Below are positions 46,136 to 54,576 of a stretch of 64,000 bases of DNA, in pieces. Where the stretch lies: assembly GCA_016722945.1 (NCBI GenBank), contig JAEQMT010000010.1:575765-639764 (forward strand), read 5' to 3'. Positions within the stretch are counted from its first letter, which is position 1. Every line of letters starts with the position of its first letter. Source of the stretch: Desulfofustis sp. PB-SRB1. GTDB taxonomy: Bacteria > Desulfobacterota > Desulfobulbia > Desulfobulbales > Desulfocapsaceae. Position numbers and translations under genes: made by a program. The notes below the pieces were generated by a model, which was not told where the DNA came from, ran no database searches, and worked only from the letters and a program-made list of their open reading frames with translations.

Positions 46136-46579
46136 ATGGAAACAATAATTGCCGGCTGCCGTTCATGCGGCGCAAAAAACAGGATCTTGCTGAAAAAACA
46201 GCACCTAAATCCTCGTTGTGGCACATGTAAAGAAGCAGTTGATCTTTCCAATCAGGCCCTGCCGGTGCCATTGGGAGACCACGATTTCCAGCAGTTCCTC
46301 AAAGCGGCGCCAATACCGATGCTTGCCGATTTTTTTGCCCCCACCTGCGGCCCGTGTCGAGCCCTGGCCCCCATTATTATCAATCTGGCATGCAGTTATG
46401 TGGGGCGGTTGATCGTGGCCACGGTAGATACCAGCCACCATCCGGGAACGTCCGCCCATTATCAGATAAGAGCGGTGCCGACTCTGCTCTTTTTCAGAAA
46501 CTCGGTGCTGGTTGATCAGATGATCGGGGCTCCGGCGGAACGGGAATTGATTACCAAGCTGGAGCAGCTACTTCAGTAA
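46136..46579 (+). CDS. Thioredoxin with N-terminal zinc ribbon (TrxC-like)
   Basis: A 147-residue thioredoxin 2 type protein. Residues 8-31 hold two Cys pairs (CRSC, CGTC) that form the TrxC zinc finger. The thioredoxin fold follows with FFAPTCGPCRALAPI (Cys71, Cys74; Thr replaces the usual Trp before the motif) and cis-Pro in AVPTLLFF. It reduces protein disulfides in the cytoplasm. The start at 46136 (METIIAGCRSC) is chosen; the ORF extends five codons upstream. The last 12 bases overlap the convergent rnd gene. Confidence 0.9.
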   Translation: METIIAGCRSCGAKNRILLKKQHLNPRCGTCKEAVDLSNQALPVPLGDHDFQQFLKAAPIPMLADFFAPTCGPCRALAPIIINLACSYVGRLIVATVDTSHHPGTSAHYQIRAVPTLLFFRNSVLVDQMIGAPAERELITKLEQLLQ

Positions 46580-47710
46580 TGATGGATTAATCAGAGGGAT
46601 TATATCGGCCAGGAAGTGGCCGCGCCAGCCGGTGAGCAGGCGTCTGGCTCTGCCCAGTGATGCTCTCTTGTTTGCTGAAACAATTTCCTTGAGCTCGCTG
46701 CTGGTGGCGATGAGAGCGGGATCTATTCCTAGCATAGTGCATTTTTGTTCAACCTGTGTTTTGAGAAGGTTATACGCTTTTTTTTCTGTTTCCGAGAGCG
46801 GGTGTCGGGTTTCTTTTTCAGGCAGCAATGCAGACGGAACCTTATAGCCCTTCTGCACACATGAAGCGATACCAGCTCCATATGTTCGCAGCTTGCGCTC
46901 GTTCAGCGCTCCTGATTGGCGCAGTTTGTCAATACTGTTGAGACGGAGTCTGGCAATAGTGACCATGGTCTTGTCCGCCATGATGTGCGATCGTGGCCGA
47001 TCACGCCGGATTGCCTCACACTCACGCCACCGGTAAAGTTCACGGACAATGGCCAGACCGCGGCGATCAAGTGATCGTGCTCCTTTGACCTTGAGATAGC
47101 GGGTGTCATCCGATTCGTCTGCGAGCTGTTTGTCGGCTAATCCGAGAAGTTCCTCAGCCAGCCAATGTCTTGTTTCAGGGGTGGTAATGCGGCCGAGCAG
47201 GATAAAGCGAAGCGGCACCAAATAGTTGACGTCGTCACACGCATAAGACAATTGTTCCGGGCTGAGGGGACGTTTGAGCCAGTCTGATCGAGTGTGTGAT
47301 TTGGTAAGGCCAACCCCCAGTATTGTGTTGACAAGGGTTGCCAGGGAACTGGTTGAACTGAGGCCGCAGAAACCGGCGGCGAGCCTGGTGTCAAAAATAT
47401 TTTTTGCCGTTTTCCCGGTGGCGCCCGCAAGAATCGTTAGATCCTGCTGCGCATCGTGGAAAATTTTGACTACCGAGCCATCAGCCAGCACTGCTGCAAA
47501 AGGTTCCAGGTTGCCGATTGCCGGTACATCAAAGAGAAAGCACCGGCCGTCGGGCAGGGCCATCTGAATGAGACCGAGGCGCGGATAAAAAGTACGTTCC
47601 CACACGAACTCGGTGTCTACCCCAATTGCCCCGGCGGTACGTGCCTGCCTGGCGATCTCTTCAAGATCCGAGGTTGAATCTATTAATGTGGTGGTGGCCG
47701 AATCTGTCAT
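46568..47710 (-). CDS. rnd: Ribonuclease D
   Basis: A 380-residue 3'-5' exonuclease for tRNA maturation. The DEDD exonuclease core has GVDTEFVWERTFYP, KIFHDAQQDL and LSYACDDVNYL, and an HRDC domain follows at about residue 210-290 (ELYRWRECEAIRRDRPRSHIMAD). ATG 47710 is used; a TTG six bases earlier is also in frame. It converges with the thioredoxin gene. Confidence 0.93.
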   Translation of the reverse strand: MTDSATTTLIDSTSDLEEIARQARTAGAIGVDTEFVWERTFYPRLGLIQMALPDGRCFLFDVPAIGNLEPFAAVLADGSVVKIFHDAQQDLTILAGATGKTAKNIFDTRLAAGFCGLSSTSSLATLVNTILGVGLTKSHTRSDWLKRPLSPEQLSYACDDVNYLVPLRFILLGRITTPETRHWLAEELLGLADKQLADESDDTRYLKVKGARSLDRRGLAIVRELYRWRECEAIRRDRPRSHIMADKTMVTIARLRLNSIDKLRQSGALNERKLRTYGAGIASCVQKGYKVPSALLPEKETRHPLSETEKKAYNLLKTQVEQKCTMLGIDPALIATSSELKEIVSANKRASLGRARRLLTGWRGHFLADIIPLINPSLLK

Positions 47711-47904
47711 TATCAATGAGATGCCTCACCGCCTTGAGAGCAATGGTAAGATTTTCCTGTTTTCCATTTTGTGGGAAGCTGGTATTCTTTGCCGTTGACT
47801 CTACCACCGATTTTACTAAGATCAACAGGGTGGAGTGAGTGAGGCCGTTATGGGGTCTCTTCTGCTGTAAAAATAGATAGTCGGTAATCAAACCAGCACA
47901 CGAT

Positions 47905-48702
47905 ATGAATATGGTCGGCCAAACTCTGAGCAGGCTCGGCGAGAGTGGGCTCTATGTCCTGAGTGATCTCGGAAGGATGAGTCTGTTTCTTCTGAATTCA
48001 TTGCGCGGCATATTCATCCGTCCTTTCAGATGGGCCGAGCTGATCAAGCAGATCCAGTTTGTCGGGGCGGGATCGTTCTGGGTCATTTTTTTTACCGCCA
48101 TATCCACCGGTATGGCGCTTGGTTTACAGGGTTATTACTCTTTGAGCAAATTCGGCGCCGAGGGAATGCTTGGTTCGGCCGTGTCATTGTCGCTGGTCAT
48201 GGAGCTTGGGCCGGTCTTGACCGCGCTGATGGTTGCCGGCCGCGCCGGTTCAGCCATGTGCGCGGAGATCGGCATAATGCGGATTTCTGAACAGATCGAT
48301 GCCCTGGAGTGCATGGCGATCAATCCCTATCGGTTTGTCGTTTCCCCCAAATTTCTTGCCACCATTATTTCCGTACCGCTTCTTACCGCCCTGTTTGACC
48401 TGGTTGGAATAATGGGAGGGTACCTCACCGGGGTTATCCTGATGGGAGTCAACCCCGGAAGCTACCAGCAGGGTATGGAGGTAAGCGTTACCAACCACGA
48501 TATTCAGCTGGGTATAATCAAATCGTTTGTCTTTGCCCTGCTGGTAGTGTGGATCAGTACCGGCCGGGGGTATTTTGTTCATCAGATACGTGGTGCCGGA
48601 TTTGGGGCTGAGAGCGTAAGCCGGGTCACAACCCAGGCGGTGGTGCTCTCATCCATAGCTGTTTTGATCTTCAACTATCTCCTTACGGCAATCATTTTAT
48701 GA
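47905..48702 (+). CDS. mlaE: Lipid asymmetry ABC transporter permease MlaE
   Basis: A 265-residue MlaE permease with five membrane spans. FWVIFFTAISTGMALGLQGYYSL, LVMELGPVLTALMVAGRAGSAMCAEIG and EQIDALECMAINPYRFVVSPKFLA are strongly conserved. It works with MlaF and MlaD to move phospholipids between outer and inner membrane. It overlaps mlaF by ATGA. No mlaB (STAS) gene follows. Confidence 0.95.
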   Translation: MNMVGQTLSRLGESGLYVLSDLGRMSLFLLNSLRGIFIRPFRWAELIKQIQFVGAGSFWVIFFTAISTGMALGLQGYYSLSKFGAEGMLGSAVSLSLVMELGPVLTALMVAGRAGSAMCAEIGIMRISEQIDALECMAINPYRFVVSPKFLATIISVPLLTALFDLVGIMGGYLTGVILMGVNPGSYQQGMEVSVTNHDIQLGIIKSFVFALLVVWISTGRGYFVHQIRGAGFGAESVSRVTTQAVVLSSIAVLIFNYLLTAIIL

Positions 48703-49451
48703 GTGGTCTTCCCATATCGTTTGCCGGCGTGAGCAAAAGCTTCTCCTCCCGTGGCGGGATAAGCCAGGTTGTGCTTGACCGGGTTTCATTTTCCATAGCA
48801 GCGGGTAAGACCACGGTCATTGCCGGAGGCAGCGGGCAGGGAAAAAGCGTTACCCTCAAACTGATCCTGCGGCTTATGATGGCCGATGAAGGGCATATCC
48901 ATGTCGGCGATGTCGATGTCGGCAATGCCACCGGCACTGCCTTGACCAGTTTGCGCACCCGGTTCGGGGTGCTGTTTCAGGGCGCGGCGTTGTTTGATTC
49001 CATGACTGTTTTCGATAATGTCGCGTTACCGCTGCGTGAACGCACCAGTGATTCGGAACAACTGGTTGCGGAAAAGGTGATGCAGACTCTGGCTCGACTG
49101 GAACTGGCCGGCCATGAAAAAAAGTTCCCGGCTCAACTCAGTGGTGGCATGCAGAAGCGGGTTGGTCTGGCACGGGCCCTGCAACTGAAGCCGGAGATTT
49201 TACTCTTTGATGAGCCAACCACCGGGCTTGACCCAGTCATGAAGCATGATATCTACGATCTTTTCGCGGCCACCCATGAAAAGCACGGGTATACCGCGGT
49301 TATCGTCAGCCATGACATTCCAAAAATCTTTACTCTGGCGGATCAGGTAATTTTTTTACACAACGGCACGGTGGACGTGTTTGATGACGTTGATAATGTC
49401 TATAGTACTGAAATAAAATACCTTAGAGAGTATATCGACAAAACGCGGTAA
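48699..49451 (+). CDS. mlaF: Lipid asymmetry ABC transporter ATPase MlaF
   Basis: A 250-residue ABC ATPase: Walker A GGSGQGKS (43-50), Q-loop GVLFQGAALFDSMTVFDNV, signature AQLSGGMQKRVGLARAL, Walker B EILLFDEPTTGLDP and an H-loop His in VIVSHDI. It energises MlaE. Start overlaps mlaE; mlaD follows 26 bases later. Confidence 0.95.
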   Translation: MSGLPISFAGVSKSFSSRGGISQVVLDRVSFSIAAGKTTVIAGGSGQGKSVTLKLILRLMMADEGHIHVGDVDVGNATGTALTSLRTRFGVLFQGAALFDSMTVFDNVALPLRERTSDSEQLVAEKVMQTLARLELAGHEKKFPAQLSGGMQKRVGLARALQLKPEILLFDEPTTGLDPVMKHDIYDLFAATHEKHGYTAVIVSHDIPKIFTLADQVIFLHNGTVDVFDDVDNVYSTEIKYLREYIDKTR

Positions 49452-49477
49452 CAGAACCATTTTTTCTGGGTAGATAC

Positions 49478-49930
49478 ATGGGAACACATGGATTAAGAGA
49501 AATCATCGTTGGCCTTTTTATGGTGATCGGCTTTCTTGCGCTCATCTACCTTTCCGTTAATCTTGGCGAGGTTCCCCTGCTTGATCGTGGCGATTCCTAC
49601 GAGGTGAAAGCGGAATTTGTTAATGTTGCCGGGGTGAAAAAAGGCGCTTCAGTTCAGATTGCAGGCGTTGAGGTTGGTGAGGTGAGTCGCATCTATCTCA
49701 ATGAAGACTTTTACGCCATGCTCATTTTACGTGTTAACAACGATGTTCAAATCCCTCTTGATTCAATCGTTTCGGTAAAATCACAGGGAATTATCGGCGA
49801 TAAATATATTCAGATCAGCCTTGGTGGAGATCTTGATTTCTATGGCGAAAACGACATAATAGTCGATACTGAGTCTTCGGTGGATATAGAGTCCTTGATC
49901 AGCAAGTTCGCCTTTGGTAGCGCCCAATGA
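49478..49930 (+). CDS. mlaD: MCE-domain lipid transfer protein MlaD
   Basis: A 150-residue protein with one N-terminal membrane anchor (REIIVGLFMVIGFLALIYLSV) and one MCE domain, YEVKAEFVNVAGVKKGASVQIAGVEVGEV region through GIIGDKYIQISLGG. MlaD forms a hexameric ring on MlaFE in the periplasm. The end overlaps mlaA by four bases. Confidence 0.95.
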   Translation: MGTHGLREIIVGLFMVIGFLALIYLSVNLGEVPLLDRGDSYEVKAEFVNVAGVKKGASVQIAGVEVGEVSRIYLNEDFYAMLILRVNNDVQIPLDSIVSVKSQGIIGDKYIQISLGGDLDFYGENDIIVDTESSVDIESLISKFAFGSAQ

Positions 49931-50790
49931 GCTTACCTTCTAAAGCCCTACTCGCGCGTGTACTTTTTTTCTCCGCACTGCTATTGGCACTGGTTGCCGT
50001 TACGCAACGCACCGGTGCCGCTGATCCGGCCAAGGAGCTTGACTCCAATTTGTCGGCCGAGGAGGCTGGCGGTGGATTTGGCCCTGATCTTCTGGAGGAT
50101 GACCCGTTTTTTAACGATTCCACCGAGGTATTGGGAGATTCGATTTTTGAGGATGATTTCTACTTCAGTGAGCCACTCGTCGAAATTAGTGATCCCCTTG
50201 AGCCGCTGAACCGCGCTTTTTTCGTATTCAATGACAGGCTCTATTTCTGGGTGCTAAAGCCTGTCACGAATGTATACAGTGCGGTATTGCCATGGGACAT
50301 CAGGCTGATTATCGGCAATTTTCTTGCCAACCTGGCCTCACCCATAAGTTTTGTAAATAACATCTTACAGGGTGAAATCGACGATGCCGGTGTCGTTCTT
50401 GGTCGCTTTCTCATCAATACAACGCTGGGTGTCGGCGGACTGGGTGATCCGGCGGCGGTTGATTTCGGTCTGCAGCCGCGTGATGCCGATCTTGGGCAGA
50501 CTTTTGGGAAATGGGGGATCGGTGAGGGAATTTACATCAACTGGCCGTTTTTCGGGCCTTCCAATGTTCGTGACAGCTTCGGTCTGGTGGGTGACGCCTA
50601 CCTTCATCCGGTTCCATGGGTGGAGGGTGGGGTTGGGTTAACGGCCGGCTATATCGCCGTTGACCGGGTGAACACCCTCTCATTGAGCCCAGACGTGTAT
50701 GAAGAACTCAAGCGCATTTCCATCGATCCTTATGTGGCGGCGAGGCAGGCATTTTTCGAATACCGGCGGGCAATTATCAACCAGCGTTGA
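49927..50790 (+). CDS. mlaA: Outer-membrane lipid asymmetry protein MlaA (VacJ)
   Basis: A 287-residue MlaA: DPLEPLNRAFFVFNDRLYFWVLKPV, RFLINTTLGVGGLGDPA, DLGQTFGKWGIGEGIYI and a LPWDIRLIIGNFLANLASPI helix. It forms a channel in the inner leaflet of the outer membrane that draws out misplaced phospholipid. The N-terminal signal (ALLARVLFFSALLLALVAV) ends without a lipobox Cys, and the protein has no Cys, unlike E. coli MlaA. An acidic insert at residues 36-80 precedes the domain. Being in the transporter operon is usual outside enterobacteria. Confidence 0.95.
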   Translation: MSLPSKALLARVLFFSALLLALVAVTQRTGAADPAKELDSNLSAEEAGGGFGPDLLEDDPFFNDSTEVLGDSIFEDDFYFSEPLVEISDPLEPLNRAFFVFNDRLYFWVLKPVTNVYSAVLPWDIRLIIGNFLANLASPISFVNNILQGEIDDAGVVLGRFLINTTLGVGGLGDPAAVDFGLQPRDADLGQTFGKWGIGEGIYINWPFFGPSNVRDSFGLVGDAYLHPVPWVEGGVGLTAGYIAVDRVNTLSLSPDVYEELKRISIDPYVAARQAFFEYRRAIINQR

Positions 50791-50913
50791 TTTCTTTTGT
50801 GCGATTCTTGAAAAACATTTTGTGGATAAAATTTATAAGCAGCAATGAGATGGGGCGAATTGGTTACATCGCAAGTTCCCCATGTACCTGGCTTTGATGC
50901 GGGGAAGATAGGT

Positions 50914-51513
50914 ATGAAATTTAAAGCATCGATGTTATTTGTTTTTTTGCTCGTTTCCGTGCCCGGTTTCAGCGTTACGGAGGGAGGACCCACCGAGCAA
51001 CTGAAGCCGATTATTGACGAGCTTGTTTCGATCTTGGCTGATGACTCGCTCAAAGGCAAGGACCACAAAACCGAGCGACGTGAGAAAATTATGGGAGTTA
51101 TATCAAGCGGTTTTAGCTTTCGCGAGATGTCGCGCCGGGTGCTCGGTCGAACCTGGAATGAGCTCAGCGATGATGAACGTGATTACTTTGTCACCCAGAT
51201 GACCAAACTGCTGGAAAATGTCTATGTCGGTACACTCGAAAGCTACAGCGGTGAAACGGTGAGCTTCGTGGGTGAGAGGATAAAGGGACGGCGGGCCCAG
51301 GTAACCACCTTGATATCCGATGGACAAGAGTCGATTCCGGTCCACTACATCATGCAGCAGGTGCAAGCTCAATGGCTGGTATACGATATCAATGTTGAAG
51401 GGGTCAGCTTAGTTCGAAACTACATGGAGCAGTTCCGCGCTATTATTCGCAAGGAACAATATGAAGGGCTGATCAAGGCAATCGAGGAAAAAAATAGATC
51501 CTTCGAGCTGTAA
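50914..51513 (+). CDS. mlaC: Periplasmic phospholipid-binding protein MlaC
   Basis: A 199-residue protein with a signal peptide (KFKASMLFVFLLVSVPGFS) and the MlaC/Ttg2D domain: FSFREMSRRVLGRTWNELSDDERDYFVTQM region, YDINVEGVSLVRNYMEQF. It ferries lipid between MlaA and MlaD. ATG 50914 follows GGGGAAGATAGGT and is preferred over an in-frame start at 50845. It ends the mla operon. The 294 bases to yceD show no other gene. Confidence 0.93.
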   Translation: MKFKASMLFVFLLVSVPGFSVTEGGPTEQLKPIIDELVSILADDSLKGKDHKTERREKIMGVISSGFSFREMSRRVLGRTWNELSDDERDYFVTQMTKLLENVYVGTLESYSGETVSFVGERIKGRRAQVTTLISDGQESIPVHYIMQQVQAQWLVYDINVEGVSLVRNYMEQFRAIIRKEQYEGLIKAIEEKNRSFEL

Positions 51514-51807
51514 ATCGTCGGCCGTTCCCGAATATTTGCCACTGGTCGAAACCGTGCTCGCAAACCCACAGAGCCAAATCATACCCACACAAAGGCTTAT
51601 TTTATTGCAATCAGCACCAACAAGGAATTGTTTGGTATGACTTATCTCTCAAACGGCCTTTTTGCTGAGGGAAAAATGTGCTGCTGCTAAGATTTGCGGC
51701 ATAATTCTTCCCGCCCACATCTTCAGAACCCTACTTTTTGCTGGAAATAAAATCCTCATAAGTTATACTTTTTAGTTTTATCCCTTTCCAAAGGAAAGGC
51801 AGTTGCT

Positions 51808-52332
51808 ATGAAAATTGCCCTTGACCGGCTTGCCGCGCCGCACACTACTTACACATTCGGTCCAGGTTGCCAGGTAGCTTGTGCGGGGTTTGAGATTGCT
51901 GGTGGTGTTTCGGCAACATTGGAAGTACATCTTGCCGAACACGGAGTAGTGGTGGTGAACGGGACTATGCTGGCTACGGTCGTGCAACAGTGCGATCGAT
52001 GTTTGGGAGAATTTGATATAACGGTGAACGAGTCGTTCACCTATCACTATCATCTTGGGTGTGCGCAGGAGCCTGAAAGGGTAGGCGATGATAGTGGTGA
52101 AAACGGCGCTACAGCATACGAGATCGATGAGCTTGCTGAGCCGATTTTAGATGTTGATGATATCTTACGCGAGCAGATATATCTTTGCATTCCGCACAAG
52201 CTGATCTGCGGTGAAGGGTGCCGCGGCCTTTGTGCAGGCTGTGGCGCAAACTTAAACAATGAGAAGTGCAGTTGTTCCAGTAAACGAATCGAATCAGTAT
52301 TTGGAGTATTACAAAACATCAAGGGTACATAG
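51808..52332 (+). CDS. yceD: YceD/DUF177 family protein
   Basis: A 174-residue DUF177 protein with two Cys pairs: VQQCDRCLGEF (mid) and the C-terminal CIPHKLICGEGCRGLCAGCGANLN. It is the usual partner gene upstream of rpmF. In bacteria and chloroplasts it is tied to 23S rRNA maturation. The ribosome site AAAGGAAAGG precedes the start. First gene of the rpmF-plsX-fab run. Confidence 0.9.
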   Translation: MKIALDRLAAPHTTYTFGPGCQVACAGFEIAGGVSATLEVHLAEHGVVVVNGTMLATVVQQCDRCLGEFDITVNESFTYHYHLGCAQEPERVGDDSGENGATAYEIDELAEPILDVDDILREQIYLCIPHKLICGEGCRGLCAGCGANLNNEKCSCSSKRIESVFGVLQNIKGT

Positions 52333-52368
52333 CCGCTGCCAGGTGGCTGCGTCATAAGGGAGAAAACA

Positions 52369-52554
52369 ATGGCATTGCCGAAACGAAGACATTCACATGC
52401 ACGAACCCGTCTGCGCCGTTCACATCACGCGCTTTTAGGTCCGGCACTTTCCCGCTGCCAGGATTGCGGGGAGCCCAAGTTGCCGCACAGACTTTGTGGA
52501 AATTGCGGGAAATACAAAGGGCGTTCCGTCTACGTTCTGGATACGGAACTCTAA
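52369..52554 (+). CDS. rpmF: 50S ribosomal protein L32
   Basis: A 61-residue L32, MALPKRRHSHARTRLRRSHH, with the four-Cys zinc ribbon CQDCGEPKLPHRLCGNCG. The ribosome site GGGAGAAAAC precedes it. It lies between yceD and plsX, the common order. Confidence 0.97.
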   Translation: MALPKRRHSHARTRLRRSHHALLGPALSRCQDCGEPKLPHRLCGNCGKYKGRSVYVLDTEL

Positions 52555-52566
52555 AAACGCGTATCT

Positions 52567-53583
52567 ATGCATCTCGCCTTGGATGCCATGGGCGGCGACT
52601 ATGGCCCGCGTGAGCTGATCGCGGGGGGCGTGCTTGCGGTTGAGCTAGAAGATGTTGAAGTCAGTCTGGTAGGCGATGAGAAGGTCATCACTCGTGAATT
52701 GGCAACTATTTCCATTCGTAGTGAGGTACGTGATCGTCTGCATATTGTCCATGCCCCCGTGGTTGTAGGCATGGGTGAACACCCCGTTGATGCTATCCGA
52801 ACCAAAAAAGACTCGTCAATCATGGTCGCTTTTGATTTGGCTAAAAGCGGCAATGTGCAGGGCGTAGTGAGTGCGGGTAATTCCGGTGCGACCCTGGCGG
52901 CGGCGATACGAAAACTGGGTCGGCTCAAGAATGTTGCACGGCCGGGCATCGCATCGATTTTTCCCACCCTAAAGGGGCCGGTAGTGATCATGGATGTCGG
53001 TGCCAACGTCGAGTGCCGACCGGCCCATCTGTACCAATTTGCAGTAATGGCCGGTTCGGTGTCAAGTATGTATCGATCGGAGAATCCACGGGTGGGACTG
53101 CTTACCATCGGAGAGGAATCGGGCAAAGGTAACGCTCTGGTGAAAGAGGCCTATGATCTACTCAGCAAAAGCACATTGAACTTCATCGGCAACGTCGAGG
53201 GTCGGGATGTATTTCGTGGTGATGTGGACGTTATCATCTGCGATGGTTTTGTCGGCAATATCTGTCTTAAAATCAGCGAGGGGTTGGCTGAAGCCGTCAT
53301 GAAGATGCTTCGCGACGAGATTCTCAAGTCCTTTCTCGCAAAGATTGGGTATCTGTTGGCCCGTCCCGCTTTCAGGCGATTTAAAAAACGGGTGGACTAT
53401 GCCGAATATGGCGGGGCGCCGTTACTGGGCATAAATGGAACCGGGATTGTGTGTCATGGTAAATCAAATGCCCATGCCATTAAAAACGCCCTGCGAGAAG
53501 CGATGAAAATGGAGCAGATGAATATAAACGAGGTTATCTCCCGCAACCTCAGTACGCCATCCATGCGCAGTGGTGCTATCTGA
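52567..53583 (+). CDS. plsX: Phosphate acyltransferase PlsX
   Basis: A 338-residue PlsX that makes acyl-phosphate from acyl-ACP for phospholipid synthesis. LALDAMGGDYGPRELIAG, GVVSAGNSGATLAAA and YAEYGGAPLLGINGTGIVCHG are typical. It starts 12 bases after rpmF, and its stop overlaps the fabH start (TGATG). Confidence 0.97.
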   Translation: MHLALDAMGGDYGPRELIAGGVLAVELEDVEVSLVGDEKVITRELATISIRSEVRDRLHIVHAPVVVGMGEHPVDAIRTKKDSSIMVAFDLAKSGNVQGVVSAGNSGATLAAAIRKLGRLKNVARPGIASIFPTLKGPVVIMDVGANVECRPAHLYQFAVMAGSVSSMYRSENPRVGLLTIGEESGKGNALVKEAYDLLSKSTLNFIGNVEGRDVFRGDVDVIICDGFVGNICLKISEGLAEAVMKMLRDEILKSFLAKIGYLLARPAFRRFKKRVDYAEYGGAPLLGINGTGIVCHGKSNAHAIKNALREAMKMEQMNINEVISRNLSTPSMRSGAI

Positions 53584-54560
53584 TGGGTACGATAATTCTT
53601 GGAACCGGCTCCTGGTTGCCGCGGCGGGTAATGTCAAATGTTGAATTGGAGGAGATGGTCGATACCACCGATGAGTGGATCAGAACCCGGACCGGCATTG
53701 AAAATCGTCGCATTGCCGGAGCCGGTGAGAAGACTTACCAGCTTGCCGCGAAGGCGGCCCGGAAGGCCCTTGCCACGGCCCAATTGTCCGCTGAAGAGAT
53801 TGAACTCATCGTTGTCGGCACCATCAGTTCCCACATGCTTATGCCGTCCTGTGCGTGCTACGTGCAGCATGAAATCGGCGCCGTCAATGCCCAAGCCTAC
53901 GACATCAACGCGGCCTGCTCCGGCTTCCTGTACGGGATCGATATCGCTGATCACCATATCCAGGCACGAAAAGAGGCCAAGGTTCTAATAATCGGGGCCG
54001 AAGCCATATCATCGCGCCTTAACTGGCAGGATCGCAACACCTGCATTTTATTTGGTGACGGCGCCGGTGCCGCCGTTTTCGGTTACAGCGAAGACGCCCG
54101 GCGAGGGGTGCTGGGCAGCAGCCACGGCACCGACGGTAGCCAGTGGGAGTTGCTTTACATGCACACCGCGCCAAGCACCAATGCAGATATTGAGGTAGCC
54201 GGCAATAAGGGCGCTTTTTTGGTCATGGAAGGAAAGGAGATTTTTAAATTCGCGGTCAAGGCGATGGAGGAAGCGGTTTTTAGGGTGCTCGACGATACCG
54301 GGGTGAGCCTTGCTGATGTCTCCTTGCTTATTCCCCATCAGGCCAATATGAGGATTTTATCTAAATTGCTCGAGCGTCTGGCGGTGCCGCGTGAAAAGGT
54401 GTTTCTCAATGTGATGAACTACGGCAACACATCGGCCGCGTCTATCCCCATTGCCCTGGATGAGGCGAATCGGGCCGGCAGGCTGAAAGCTGATGATACT
54501 ATTTTGTTTTGCTCGGTCGGCGGCGGCTTAACCTGGGGCGCAACGCTGATCAGGTGGTAA
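53583..54560 (+). CDS. fabH: Beta-ketoacyl-ACP synthase III
   Basis: A 325-residue KAS III that starts fatty-acid synthesis from acetyl-CoA and malonyl-ACP. The catalytic triad is Cys112 (INAACSGFLYG), His in LLIPHQANMRI and Asn in MNYGNTSAASIPIAL. Start overlaps plsX. Next on the strand, where fabD is often found, stands acd. Confidence 0.97.
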   Translation: MGTIILGTGSWLPRRVMSNVELEEMVDTTDEWIRTRTGIENRRIAGAGEKTYQLAAKAARKALATAQLSAEEIELIVVGTISSHMLMPSCACYVQHEIGAVNAQAYDINAACSGFLYGIDIADHHIQARKEAKVLIIGAEAISSRLNWQDRNTCILFGDGAGAAVFGYSEDARRGVLGSSHGTDGSQWELLYMHTAPSTNADIEVAGNKGAFLVMEGKEIFKFAVKAMEEAVFRVLDDTGVSLADVSLLIPHQANMRILSKLLERLAVPREKVFLNVMNYGNTSAASIPIALDEANRAGRLKADDTILFCSVGGGLTWGATLIRW

Positions 54561-54576
54561 AGGAGAAAGAGTGACT

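Noticed and set aside
45957-46148. Small ORF before the thioredoxin gene
   Set aside because: It starts within a family 1 repeat fragment and lacks protein-like composition.
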